From an uncultured Campylobacter sp. (lineage in GTDB: Bacteria; Campylobacterota; Campylobacteria; Campylobacterales; Campylobacteraceae), in assembly GCF_905371695.1 (NCBI RefSeq), contig NZ_CAJPMA010000082.1, positions 1-7,646 on the forward strand: DNA of 7,646 nt, in the 5' to 3' direction. Numbering within the stretch: position 1 is the stretch's first letter; each line of letters begins with the position of its first letter. Below, piece by piece: positions 1 to 6,122 of the stretch. The translations under genes were made by a program, and so were the position numbers. The notes below the pieces were generated by a model that saw nothing but the letters and a program-made list of their open reading frames with translations, was not told the origin of the DNA and ran no database searches.

Positions 1-771
1 CAAAACGAGCGGATAAACAACCGCGTAAATCGCAAACGCCGTCGCGCCGAATTTTGCCAGCACGAAATAAGACGCCGTGCCGATCACCGATAAATTCGGA
101 TCAAACAAGCTAACGGCGGCGATCCTAAATAGCTCGATAGGATTTGCCATCGCGATAAAATATATGATATTTTCGTTTACGGAGTGCTTCATCAAAAAGC
201 CGATTAGCGCCAGATCCAAAAATGCAAGCAGCGTTAGCCACAGCAAGAACGCCGCGCCTTGCCCCATTTCTTGATTTTTTATCGCGCTTGAAATAAAAAA
301 CCCGAACGACAAAAATACGATACTAAGCCCCAAAAGCAGCCCGAAATAAAGCGCTAAAATATCCCAAGGAATAAGAGCCGATTTAAAAACGCCCACTAGC
401 GCGGCTAAAATAAGCGAAAAAAGCAGCGGCACGAATACCACGAACGCCCGTCCTAACGCCTTTCCGAAATAATACTCCGCAAGGCTAACCGGAAAGCTTA
501 GCATATATTCAAGCAGGTTCGTGTCGCGGTCCGAGCTTATGCTTCTAACGGTCGAAATCAAGATAAAAATCGGCACTATAACGACGCAAATTTGAATAAA
601 AAGCAGTAGCGCGCGCGTAAGCCCCGAAAACCCGAGCACCCGCGAGTCCGTCACGCCGCTAAATAAAAAACCTATCATCAGCGCGCAAAATATACAAAGA
701 TATATCAAAAACCAGCGCGAGCGAAACGATTCTTTGACGTCTAGCTTGGCGATTAGCAGCAAATTTTTCAT
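1..771 (-). CDS. nosY: NosY, ABC-type permease of the NosDFY maturation complex (C-terminus cut by the window edge)
   Basis: My own translation gives an open frame of 257 codons that starts at ATG (769-771) and runs off the left edge without a stop. It is a very hydrophobic protein with about six likely membrane segments: residues 20-39, 55-75, 109-129, 137-160, 172-194 and 232-257. Between the second and third is a polar stretch with SDRDTNLLEYMLSFPVS (80-96), the type of loop seen in ABC-2/NosY permeases, where it contacts the ATPase. NosY is the membrane partner of NosF; with NosD it forms a complex needed to mature the CuZ site of NosZ. The start codon overlaps the nosF stop (ATGA), and AAAGGA lies about seven bases upstream of it, inside the nosF coding end, so translation is probably coupled. 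Family NosY proteins are about 260-280 residues, so little is missing. The assignment rests on position after nosF as well as on the sequence. Confidence 0.9.
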   Translation of the reverse strand, partial: MKNLLLIAKLDVKESFRSRWFLIYLCIFCALMIGFLFSGVTDSRVLGFSGLTRALLLFIQICVVIVPIFILISTVRSISSDRDTNLLEYMLSFPVSLAEYYFGKALGRAFVVFVPLLFSLILAALVGVFKSALIPWDILALYFGLLLGLSIVFLSFGFFISSAIKNQEMGQGAAFLLWLTLLAFLDLALIGFLMKHSVNENIIYFIAMANPIELFRIAAVSLFDPNLSVIGTASYFVLAKFGATAFAIYAVVYPLVL

Positions 772-1418
772 TTAACGTCCTTTAAAATTTCGTCTTTTAC
801 TACGCAGCCTAGATCCATCTCTACGCAGCGATCAAGCATATCTCCTATCTCGCTTAATCTATGCGAGATGAAAATTAGCGTCTTATCCGCCCCAAACTCG
901 CCAACTAGCGCTAAAAAACGCTCGCGCGCGCTAGGGTCTAGGTTAGCCGTAGGCTCGTCAAACATCATTACGGGCGTATTTTTGGCAAACGCGATAGAAA
1001 TCAGCATTTTTTGCTTCATACCGCCTGAGAGCTTATAAAAAGGCTTTTTAAAATTCGCGTTTAAATTTAGCTGCATCAGCTCGCAAAATTTCGCGATGTC
1101 TTCAAATTTTACGTTCGAGCTTTTGCAGACGAATTCGCAAAGCTCGGCTAGGCTAAATTTTAAAGGCGGCGGGGTTTGCGGCACGAACGAAACGAGCTCT
1201 AACGCCGCTTTGCGGTTTTTAAGCGGGTTAAATCCGCCTATTTTCACCTCGCCCGCATCGCTTTGAAATTCGCCTAAAATTATACGCATAAGCGAGCTTT
1301 TACCGGCGCCGTTTTGCCCCAATATCGCTACTTTTTGTCCGCGTAATATCCGCAAATTTACGTCGCTTAAAATTTTTTGCGACCCGAACGTTTTGCTTAC
1401 GTTTTTTATCTCTATCAA
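768..1418 (-). CDS. nosF: NosF, ABC transporter ATP-binding protein for NosZ maturation
   Basis: A 216-residue cytoplasmic ABC ATPase. All the catalytic motifs are intact: Walker A GQNGAGKS (34-41), Q-loop Gln81, signature LSGGMKQK (130-137), Walker B VMMFDE (150-155), D-loop near 160 and switch His186. NosF powers the NosDFY complex, which by current knowledge links the cytoplasm to periplasmic NosD during CuZ assembly. It is on the short side for the family (clade I NosF proteins are about 300 residues), so the C-terminal region after the nucleotide-binding domain is largely missing. The start is TTG (1416-1418): the upstream frame is closed by a stop within four codons, and AAGGA lies six bases before the TTG, so no ATG start is possible without losing the first beta strand. 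It starts nine bases after the nosH stop, and its own stop overlaps the nosY start. Confidence 0.95.
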   Translation of the reverse strand: MIEIKNVSKTFGSQKILSDVNLRILRGQKVAILGQNGAGKSSLMRIILGEFQSDAGEVKIGGFNPLKNRKAALELVSFVPQTPPPLKFSLAELCEFVCKSSNVKFEDIAKFCELMQLNLNANFKKPFYKLSGGMKQKMLISIAFAKNTPVMMFDEPTANLDPSARERFLALVGEFGADKTLIFISHRLSEIGDMLDRCVEMDLGCVVKDEILKDVK

Positions 1419-1429
1419 GCGTTATCCTT
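1419..1429 (-). promoter_or_regulatory. Ribosome binding site that fixes the TTG start of nosF
   Basis: The transcript reads TTTAAGGATAACGCTTG. The AAGGA (1425-1429) overlaps the TAA stop of nosH and lies six bases ahead of TTG at 1416-1418. This supports TTG as the true start and suggests that ribosomes ending nosH reinitiate on nosF. Confidence 0.7.
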
Positions 1430-2333
1430 AAAGTAGTTTTTTAAACCCGTTATCGAAATTTAGCGCGTCTTGATGGCAAACGTCGATACAGCGTCCACAT
1501 AGCGTGCAGTCCGCGCCAGCGATGCGAAACACGCTCTTTTGCCCGTTTTTTTCATCGCCCGCCTTAACCTTCGTCATCTCTAAAACGTGCGGGACCAGGC
1601 AAACGTCCACGCAGACCTGACAGTGGTCGCATTTTTGCTTATCCCAGCCTACTTTTACGGCGGCGGGACGAGCTAAAAGCGAATAAGTAGCGCCGATGGG
1701 GCAGACGTAGCGGCACCACGCCCTGCGCGAATAAAAAATTTCTACTAAAAACACGAGAACGACGAACCATATCGCGTGAAAATAGCCGTAGATAATAAAG
1801 CGCGAAAAAATTCCCACCACGCTAAAAATTTCAAAGACCAAATGCGAGCTAGCAAAGCTAAGCGCTAAAAATAAAAGCGTAAAAACGTAGCGAAACTTAG
1901 GATCGAATTCTCTGCGTTTAATTATGCGCTTAGCGGCTAAATTTTCGTGAATTTTCTCGCCGATTTCGCTAATTAGCGCGTAAGGACAAACCCAGCCGCA
2001 AAATGCCCTACCGCCCACGATAACGTAAAAAGCTAAAATGCTGCACGCGCCGATTATCAAATTTACGGGAAACGTATGCGTAGATAAAAAAACCTGCGCG
2101 CTCATAAAGACGTCTGCTAAGTGAAAGCCCAAAATTCGAGAACCCGTAATGTCGCCTTCTAAAATTTGAATGTCGGCGCGGTAAGAAAGCACGAACAAAA
2201 GATGAACGGCGATAATACTCGCAAATCGCCACGCGCGCAGGCTCAGGCGCTTTTTGCCGCGAATATCCGTGCTTATTAGCGTGCTAAAAAAGCCTACTTT
2301 TCTAACGGTCGCGCGAGTATTATATTTATCCAT
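1428..2333 (-). CDS. nosH: NosH, membrane-bound polyferredoxin (NapH-like quinol dehydrogenase)
   Basis: A 301-residue integral membrane iron-sulfur protein of the NapH family. The likely membrane segments are around 36-52, 90-108, 148-166 and 183-200. It has two CxxxCP motifs facing the cytoplasm by analogy with NapH, C112/C116 (CGWVCP) and C207/C211 (CRYVCP), and two ferredoxin-type CxxCxxCxxxC motifs near the C-terminus: C235, C238, C241, C245 and C276, C279, C282, C286. By analogy with NapGH it should oxidise menaquinol together with NosG and pass electrons to periplasmic cytochromes c. The start ATG shares one base with the TAA stop of nosC2, and the upstream ribosome site is weak (AAGATG), so it probably depends on coupling to nosC2. 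Another NapH copy from a nap operon is the main alternative, but its position between nosC2 and nosF makes nosH the better name. Confidence 0.93.
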   Translation of the reverse strand: MDKYNTRATVRKVGFFSTLISTDIRGKKRLSLRAWRFASIIAVHLLFVLSYRADIQILEGDITGSRILGFHLADVFMSAQVFLSTHTFPVNLIIGACSILAFYVIVGGRAFCGWVCPYALISEIGEKIHENLAAKRIIKRREFDPKFRYVFTLLFLALSFASSHLVFEIFSVVGIFSRFIIYGYFHAIWFVVLVFLVEIFYSRRAWCRYVCPIGATYSLLARPAAVKVGWDKQKCDHCQVCVDVCLVPHVLEMTKVKAGDEKNGQKSVFRIAGADCTLCGRCIDVCHQDALNFDNGFKKLL

Positions 2334-2791
2334 TATTTCATCTTTGAAATTTCGCTTGCGAGCGCGTCTAAATCGGCGTCGCTAATGTTTTTTAAAAGCC
2401 CTTTCATAAGAGAATTTTCCACCTTGCCCGCCTTATAATCGCGCAGCTTTTCAAGCAAATACGCCTTATCTTTGCCCGCTATTTGCGGCGCCATAACGCC
2501 TTTTGCGCCCGCTCCGTGGCAAGGCGCGCAGGAGGTTAAAAATAGCTTACTGGTGCCGTCTGCGGGCTTATTACTTACGCTATTTGAGAGCTGTTTTACC
2601 TTTTTCAGCTCCTCGTCGGCGGCGAAATTTTCTATCTTATCGTCCGTTTTTACCTGCGCCTCGGACCGAGTTTTTACGGATAGTTCCTCTTTTTTAGGCG
2701 CGGGAGCGCTTTGATTAGAGGCTATCATCGCCGCCATTAAAGCTAAAATTCCTACTCCAAGCCCCGCCGCGATTATCTTTCCTATCTTCAT
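2333..2791 (-). CDS. nosC2: NosC2, membrane-anchored monoheme cytochrome c
   Basis: A 152-residue protein with an uncleaved-looking N-terminal membrane anchor (about 6-25), a charged Lys/Glu-rich linker (33-80) and one cytochrome c domain with a single heme site, CAPCH (88-92). Met129 in NSLMKGLL is the best distal ligand candidate. It should sit on the periplasmic side and carry electrons between NosGH and the cytochrome domain of NosZ. Residues 81-149 align without gaps to 107-175 of the neighbouring NosC1 (24 identities in 69 by hand count), so the pair arose by duplication. Its ATG overlaps the nosC1 stop (ATGA), and a strong AGGAGG site lies inside the last codons of nosC1. The C1/C2 naming follows the order known from Wolinella; the exact electron path is inferred. 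Confidence 0.9.
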   Translation of the reverse strand: MKIGKIIAAGLGVGILALMAAMIASNQSAPAPKKEELSVKTRSEAQVKTDDKIENFAADEELKKVKQLSNSVSNKPADGTSKLFLTSCAPCHGAGAKGVMAPQIAGKDKAYLLEKLRDYKAGKVENSLMKGLLKNISDADLDALASEISKMK

Positions 2792-3345
2792 TTCGCCCTC
2801 CTAAACTGCTCGTTAAACGCGCTTATTTCGTCCGCTAGCGCTCGCGCTTCCTCGTCGCTCATTTGCAAGACCAGATCGTTCATTAACGCGTTTTTTTTCT
2901 CTTTATTTTTATAGGCTTTTATCATATTAAAAATTTCGTCGCCGCTTTTTGAAAGAAGCGACGGCCCTATTATGCCGTTAGCGTAGTCGTCGTGGCACGC
3001 CGAGCATTTTAGGATAAAATTTTTACTTAATTTGCCCTTTACGAGCTTTAAATTTATGCTTTGAAGCGGACTTCGCACCATCGCGATCGCCCCTACCGCG
3101 CGCGTTACGTTATTATCTTCGTCAAGCCCGAAACGCACCTTTTTTTGCCCCGTGATGTCGTAAATAATAAACTGCGAATTATCTTGCTTAACGGGCTCGC
3201 TCGCTTTTTGAATCTCTATCTTTCCGCTTTGCTCTAAATTGCCAGCGGGCGCGCTTTTTGCGCTATCTTGGCTTTGAGCGCCTTTTTTATCGTCGCAGCC
3301 GCTAAAAATAAGCGCTAACGCCGTTAAGGCTATTAAAATTTTCAT
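2788..3345 (-). CDS. nosC1: NosC1, monoheme cytochrome c, probable lipoprotein
   Basis: A 185-residue exported cytochrome c. The N-terminus has a short hydrophobic signal ending in IFSGC, with Cys17 placed as in a lipobox (Phe at -3 is not ideal), so it is probably a lipoprotein. A low-complexity polar linker (18-57) follows. Residues 58-90 form a conserved-looking stretch absent from NosC2, and the heme domain has one site, CSACH (114-118), with Met155 or Met162 as the likely distal ligand. The role is probably electron transfer from NosGH towards NosZ. It starts ten bases after the nosG stop behind a clear GGGAGAG site and overlaps nosC2 by four bases. The last arginines (AGG AGG) double as the Shine-Dalgarno sequence of nosC2. 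The cytochrome call is sure; the order in the electron chain is inference. Confidence 0.9.
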   Translation of the reverse strand: MKILIALTALALIFSGCDDKKGAQSQDSAKSAPAGNLEQSGKIEIQKASEPVKQDNSQFIIYDITGQKKVRFGLDEDNNVTRAVGAIAMVRSPLQSINLKLVKGKLSKNFILKCSACHDDYANGIIGPSLLSKSGDEIFNMIKAYKNKEKKNALMNDLVLQMSDEEARALADEISAFNEQFRRAK

Positions 3346-3355
3346 TCTCTCTCCC

Positions 3356-4039
3356 TTAGTAAATTTCGCCGTATTTTTTATTAGGCGCGATATGAATTAT
3401 CTGAACGGGGCAAACCTCCGCGCATGCGCCGCAGCCTACGCAGCCTTGCTTTATAAGCGGTAAATTTTTGCCCGCCGCGTCCTTTGCCATAATAATCGCG
3501 CTCTCGCCGACGGGGCAAATTTTAACGCACAAGTCGCATTCGTTATCTACGGCGTCTTTTACGACCTGCTTTACGGCTTGCTCTCTGTCGTTGTAAATTT
3601 TTCTATCTAGCAAGCGCTCGACGCTTTTTTGCGGGACGGACTCGTTTTTATTAGCCAGACACGCGCTATGATTTTTTAGCAGCGCTACGCCCATTTCGAC
3701 GTCTTTTATCTCTTTGGTATCGTGGCTTAGCGCTCCGCTCGGACAGGCTAAAACGCACGGAAATAGATCGCACAAATAACAGCCCCTCTTATGCGGATCG
3801 ATAAAGGACGTGCCGTTTGAGTAGCCGCTATTAATATCTAGCAAATCGATACTGTGATATGGGCAAACCTGCACGCACTGACCGCATTTTATACAAAGCG
3901 CTTCAAAGTCTTTAACCGCTCCCGGCGGTCTTAAATAAAGCTCTTTTTCGTTTGATTTAGGCAGTATTAGCCCTACGCCGTATCCGCAAGCTATACCCGC
4001 CGCGCTAGCTAGGATAAAATTTCGCCTATCAAGCTTCAT
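3356..4039 (-). CDS. nosG: NosG, periplasmic ferredoxin with four [4Fe-4S] motifs (NapG-like)
   Basis: A 227-residue NapG-family iron-sulfur protein. The N-terminus DRRNFI (4-9) followed by a hydrophobic stretch (10-26) resembles a twin-arginine signal that may remain as an anchor, as expected for a cofactor-loaded periplasmic protein. The cysteine motifs in order are C49-C52-C55-C59P, C87-C90-C95-C99P, C168-C171-C175P and C200-C203-C206-C210P. The third lacks one cysteine of the normal motif; C127 is the only spare one and may complete it. With NosH it should form a menaquinol dehydrogenase that feeds NosC1/NosC2. Its ATG overlaps the nosD stop (ATGA), and GGAG lies seven bases upstream, inside nosD. 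Distinguishing it from a nap-operon NapG depends on its place in the cluster. Confidence 0.92.
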   Translation of the reverse strand: MKLDRRNFILASAAGIACGYGVGLILPKSNEKELYLRPPGAVKDFEALCIKCGQCVQVCPYHSIDLLDINSGYSNGTSFIDPHKRGCYLCDLFPCVLACPSGALSHDTKEIKDVEMGVALLKNHSACLANKNESVPQKSVERLLDRKIYNDREQAVKQVVKDAVDNECDLCVKICPVGESAIIMAKDAAGKNLPLIKQGCVGCGACAEVCPVQIIHIAPNKKYGEIY

Positions 4040-5265
4040 AGCGACGCTCCGCGCGAATTATTAGGCGACATTTTAGGACGCGCGTCCTCTAAAAGCTTAA
4101 CGGGCTGCGAAAAAGGGGCGAGCTTGGCTAGAAAATTTAAGATACTAAACACGCTCGATCCGTAGAAAAACTGCAAATTCGGATAATACTGCCACAGCTG
4201 ATCGGCGTAAATATAGTGCAAAAACGGCGTATCGCCGTAGCCGTCTTTATCTATATCAAAGCTCTCGTACTCGTCGAAATAGTTCCCCGACCACTCGTTT
4301 AGATGAAATTTAGAATCGGGCGTGTCGTTCGCCGCCGTTTCCATATTCCCCATAAAATCGTTATTTAAAAATACGTTTTTGCCCTGTATGGCGTGAAACT
4401 GCACGCCAAATACGTTATGCAAAACCCTATTGTTTTTAAAGGTATTTACGGTGCCCGGCTGATAGGGCGATTCGTCTAGCATTATGCCGCGCGAATTATA
4501 GATAAATACGTTATCCGTTACTTCGAAATTAGAAGAGTCTTTCATACCCAGCCCTATACCGAACGCGCCGTTTGAATATATCACTTCGTTGCGTAAAATT
4601 TTAGAATCCGCCGAATACATAAAAAACATCCCGACGGTGTTTCGCTCGAATTTATTGTCTTCGACGAGATTATTATTAGCATACATAAAATGTAGCGAAT
4701 ACCTACTGTTTTCTACCGAATTTTTCCTAAACGTATTTAGGCTGGAAAACCACGCTACGATGTCTCGCGCGCCGTAGACGCGGTTATTTTCGATTAAATT
4801 TTCGTGGCTGTACCAAAGCCTGATACCGTCTCCGCGAAAGGGCATCGTAGCTACTTTGGAGACGATCTTATTGCCGATTATTTTCGAGGTATTGCACCGC
4901 TCCAAATCCACGCCGAAAAGCGAGTCGCTTATCTCGTTGTTTTCGATTACGACGCTATTTGCGTTATTACAGCTTACTCCCGCGTCGAGGTCGTTTTGGT
5001 TGCTTCCGCTGCCCGAAATTTTTAAATTTCGCAAGGTTACGTTTGAAGCGGTTATTTTTACCACGCTTGCTTTTTGCTCGCCTAAGATTAGGACGTTTTC
5101 GCCTACGCCTTCGATCGTTAAAGGCTTATTTATTAAAATATTGCCTTTATAAACGCCCTCGCCAAGCCTTATCGTATCGCCCGCGCTCGCGGCGTTTATA
5201 GCCTCTTGCAAAGCTCCCGCTGCGGCGAAATTTAAAACTAGCGCGAAGGCGAGCAAAATTTTCAC
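4036..5265 (-). CDS. nosD: NosD, periplasmic beta-helix protein for CuZ maturation
   Basis: A 409-residue secreted protein. The signal peptide is residues 1-18 with a probable cut after AAAGA. Residues 20-310 are a right-handed parallel beta-helix of the NosD/CASH type, with repeated short turns carrying N-x-I/V and NN patterns (for example NNEISDSLFGVDLERC at 109-124). A family-typical C-terminal block follows, WSGNYFDEY (325-333) and DIDKDGYGD (337-345), and then a hydrophobic tail (366-386). NosD works with NosF and NosY, handling copper or the sulfur-copper assembly for NosZ in the periplasm. The start is GTG (5263-5265), overlapping the nosB TGA stop as GTGA, with AAAAGG nine bases upstream. 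No in-frame ATG lies before the signal peptide. Its length fits the family (about 400-430). Confidence 0.95.
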   Translation of the reverse strand: MKILLAFALVLNFAAAGALQEAINAASAGDTIRLGEGVYKGNILINKPLTIEGVGENVLILGEQKASVVKITASNVTLRNLKISGSGSNQNDLDAGVSCNNANSVVIENNEISDSLFGVDLERCNTSKIIGNKIVSKVATMPFRGDGIRLWYSHENLIENNRVYGARDIVAWFSSLNTFRKNSVENSRYSLHFMYANNNLVEDNKFERNTVGMFFMYSADSKILRNEVIYSNGAFGIGLGMKDSSNFEVTDNVFIYNSRGIMLDESPYQPGTVNTFKNNRVLHNVFGVQFHAIQGKNVFLNNDFMGNMETAANDTPDSKFHLNEWSGNYFDEYESFDIDKDGYGDTPFLHYIYADQLWQYYPNLQFFYGSSVFSILNFLAKLAPFSQPVKLLEDARPKMSPNNSRGASL

Positions 5266-6026
5266 TGATTTTTACCTTTTAGCTCTTTGTTTTTAGAAAA
5301 AATCGCCAAAATACAAAGCGCGCTCATAGCTACCATAGCCCAAAATCCTATGCTAGGATAGGAGTGCGTGGTAAATTGCGCTACGCTGCCGTCGCCCAGC
5401 ACCGTCGGCATAAAAGGCTTAATCTTAAACGCGCCGGTTTCTTGCATATTGTGCCCGTACCAATAAAGCCAACCGGCAAACGCCCCCATAAAAAGCACCG
5501 GCGCGACGATCGTAGGAACTAGTAAAAGTCCGTTGAATTTGCCGTCGTAATATAAAAACGCCAGCATGCAAAGCGTGGCGATTAGTAGATAATAAGGCGC
5601 GATCGCGCGCTCTACGTTACCGCCGTGCTCCATCGGATACATGCCGATGTAGTGGTTTATCGTATTCATCTCGTGCACGTCGCCGCCGTATCCGTCTACG
5701 TGAAAATATACAGGGATACCGTCGGGAAAGCTCGCCTTAGGATAGTTAGGCGCTTCAAGGCTTACGTACCAGATAGGAAAGGAAGGCGTGCCGATCTCGA
5801 ATTTTTGCTCGATCGCCTTTTTTACGTCCGATTTTACGTCGTCGGGGATTAGGTGGTTTTTATACTGAAACGACGTGTAAAGATCGTAAATTTTATAAGA
5901 ATAAGAGGCGAGCGGCTCGCCGGCGGCGATTTTAGCCTTTGCGCCGAACCACCCGAGAACCGGAACCGTAAAGCATACGCTCATGATAATAAGCGCCAAG
6001 AGCGCGTAAATTTTATATTTACTCAT
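5262..6026 (-). CDS. nosB: NosB, polytopic membrane protein typical of clade II nos clusters
   Basis: A 254-residue protein that I place as NosB by its position between nosZ and nosD and by its shape: an N-terminal membrane segment (7-29), a periplasmic-looking domain of about 110 residues (30-140), then three membrane segments (142-160, 168-191 and 225-243). The domain ends in a His/Met-rich stretch, HEMNTINHYIGMYPMEH (118-134), and a second charged stretch, WYGHNMQETGAF (189-200), follows a membrane segment. NosB is found with clade II NosZ; its biochemical role is not established, and the His/Met residues make a metal or electron-transfer role possible (inference). The ATG at 6024-6026 has a good AAAGGAGAG site, which is partly inside a long inverted repeat. 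The stop overlaps the nosD start. Confidence 0.85.
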   Translation of the reverse strand: MSKYKIYALLALIIMSVCFTVPVLGWFGAKAKIAAGEPLASYSYKIYDLYTSFQYKNHLIPDDVKSDVKKAIEQKFEIGTPSFPIWYVSLEAPNYPKASFPDGIPVYFHVDGYGGDVHEMNTINHYIGMYPMEHGGNVERAIAPYYLLIATLCMLAFLYYDGKFNGLLLVPTIVAPVLFMGAFAGWLYWYGHNMQETGAFKIKPFMPTVLGDGSVAQFTTHSYPSIGFWAMVAMSALCILAIFSKNKELKGKNQ

Positions 6027-6029
6027 TTT

Positions 6030-6038
6030 CTCTCCTTT
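6030..6038 (-). promoter_or_regulatory. nosB ribosome binding site, partly buried in the inverted repeat
   Basis: The transcript reads AAAGGAGAGAAAATG. The AAAGG part (6034-6038) is the outer end of the right arm of the 23-bp inverted repeat, so a folded leader would hide it from the ribosome. The AGAG bases remain single-stranded. Confidence 0.7.
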
Positions 6039-6103
6039 AAATTTTAAAATTTCACCGCTCGCGCGGCGGGCGAAATTCTGGGTAAAATTTTAAAATTTAA
6101 AGG
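6034..6103 (-). repeat. Long inverted repeat between nosZ and nosB (23-bp stem, 24-base loop)
   Basis: The arms are 6034-6056 and 6081-6103. They pair over 23 positions with one exception, which is a G-U pair in the transcript. The stem is AT-rich in the middle (AAATTTTAAAATTT type) with GC closing at both ends, and the loop (6057-6080) is GC-rich. The outer end covers the nosB Shine-Dalgarno sequence, and the other end shares bases 6101-6103 with the terminator-like hairpin at 6101-6118, so the two cannot both form completely. I see no transposase or target duplication near it, so it is more likely RNA structure than a mobile element. Confidence 0.85.
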
Positions 6104-6118
6104 GCGGTTTCCCGCCCT
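6101..6118 (-). terminator. Intrinsic-terminator-like hairpin after nosZ (probably partial)
   Basis: It begins four bases after the nosZ stop codon. The transcript folds as A-GGGCGG, GAAA, CCGCCC-U: seven pairs, six of them G-C, closed by a GNRA tetraloop. The following sequence is UUUAAAUUUUAAAAUUUU, an interrupted U-tract. Strong stem but imperfect tail suggests partial termination or 3'-end protection of the nosZ message, with some readthrough into nosB and the rest of the operon, which has no other promoter visible. Confidence 0.65.
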
Positions 6119-6122
6119 AAAT

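Noticed and set aside
77..274. Plus-strand frame of 65 codons near the left edge
   Set aside because: It is opposite the nosY coding region, which is continuous from 771 to the edge with membrane-protein sequence. No ribosome site supports it.
2008..2232. Second minus-strand frame inside nosH
   Set aside because: It overlaps nosH in another frame, is rich in Arg and Tyr as out-of-frame reads of this gene would be, and has no family features.
2472..2714. Plus-strand open frames opposite nosC2
   Set aside because: These are antisense to a clear cytochrome c gene with intact heme motif, overlap each other in two frames, and resemble no known protein.
4804..5201. Open frames on the plus strand opposite nosD (4804-5025, 4856-5152, 4959-5201)
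   Set aside because: They lie wholly inside nosD, have no ribosome sites or recognisable domains, and their composition is that of an antisense shadow of a beta-helix gene.
6034..6103. The inverted repeat as a miniature transposable element, REP unit or attachment site
   Set aside because: There is no flanking target duplication, no integrase or transposase, and no second copy in the window. The placement over a Shine-Dalgarno sequence fits RNA regulation better, though a genome-wide copy search would settle it.
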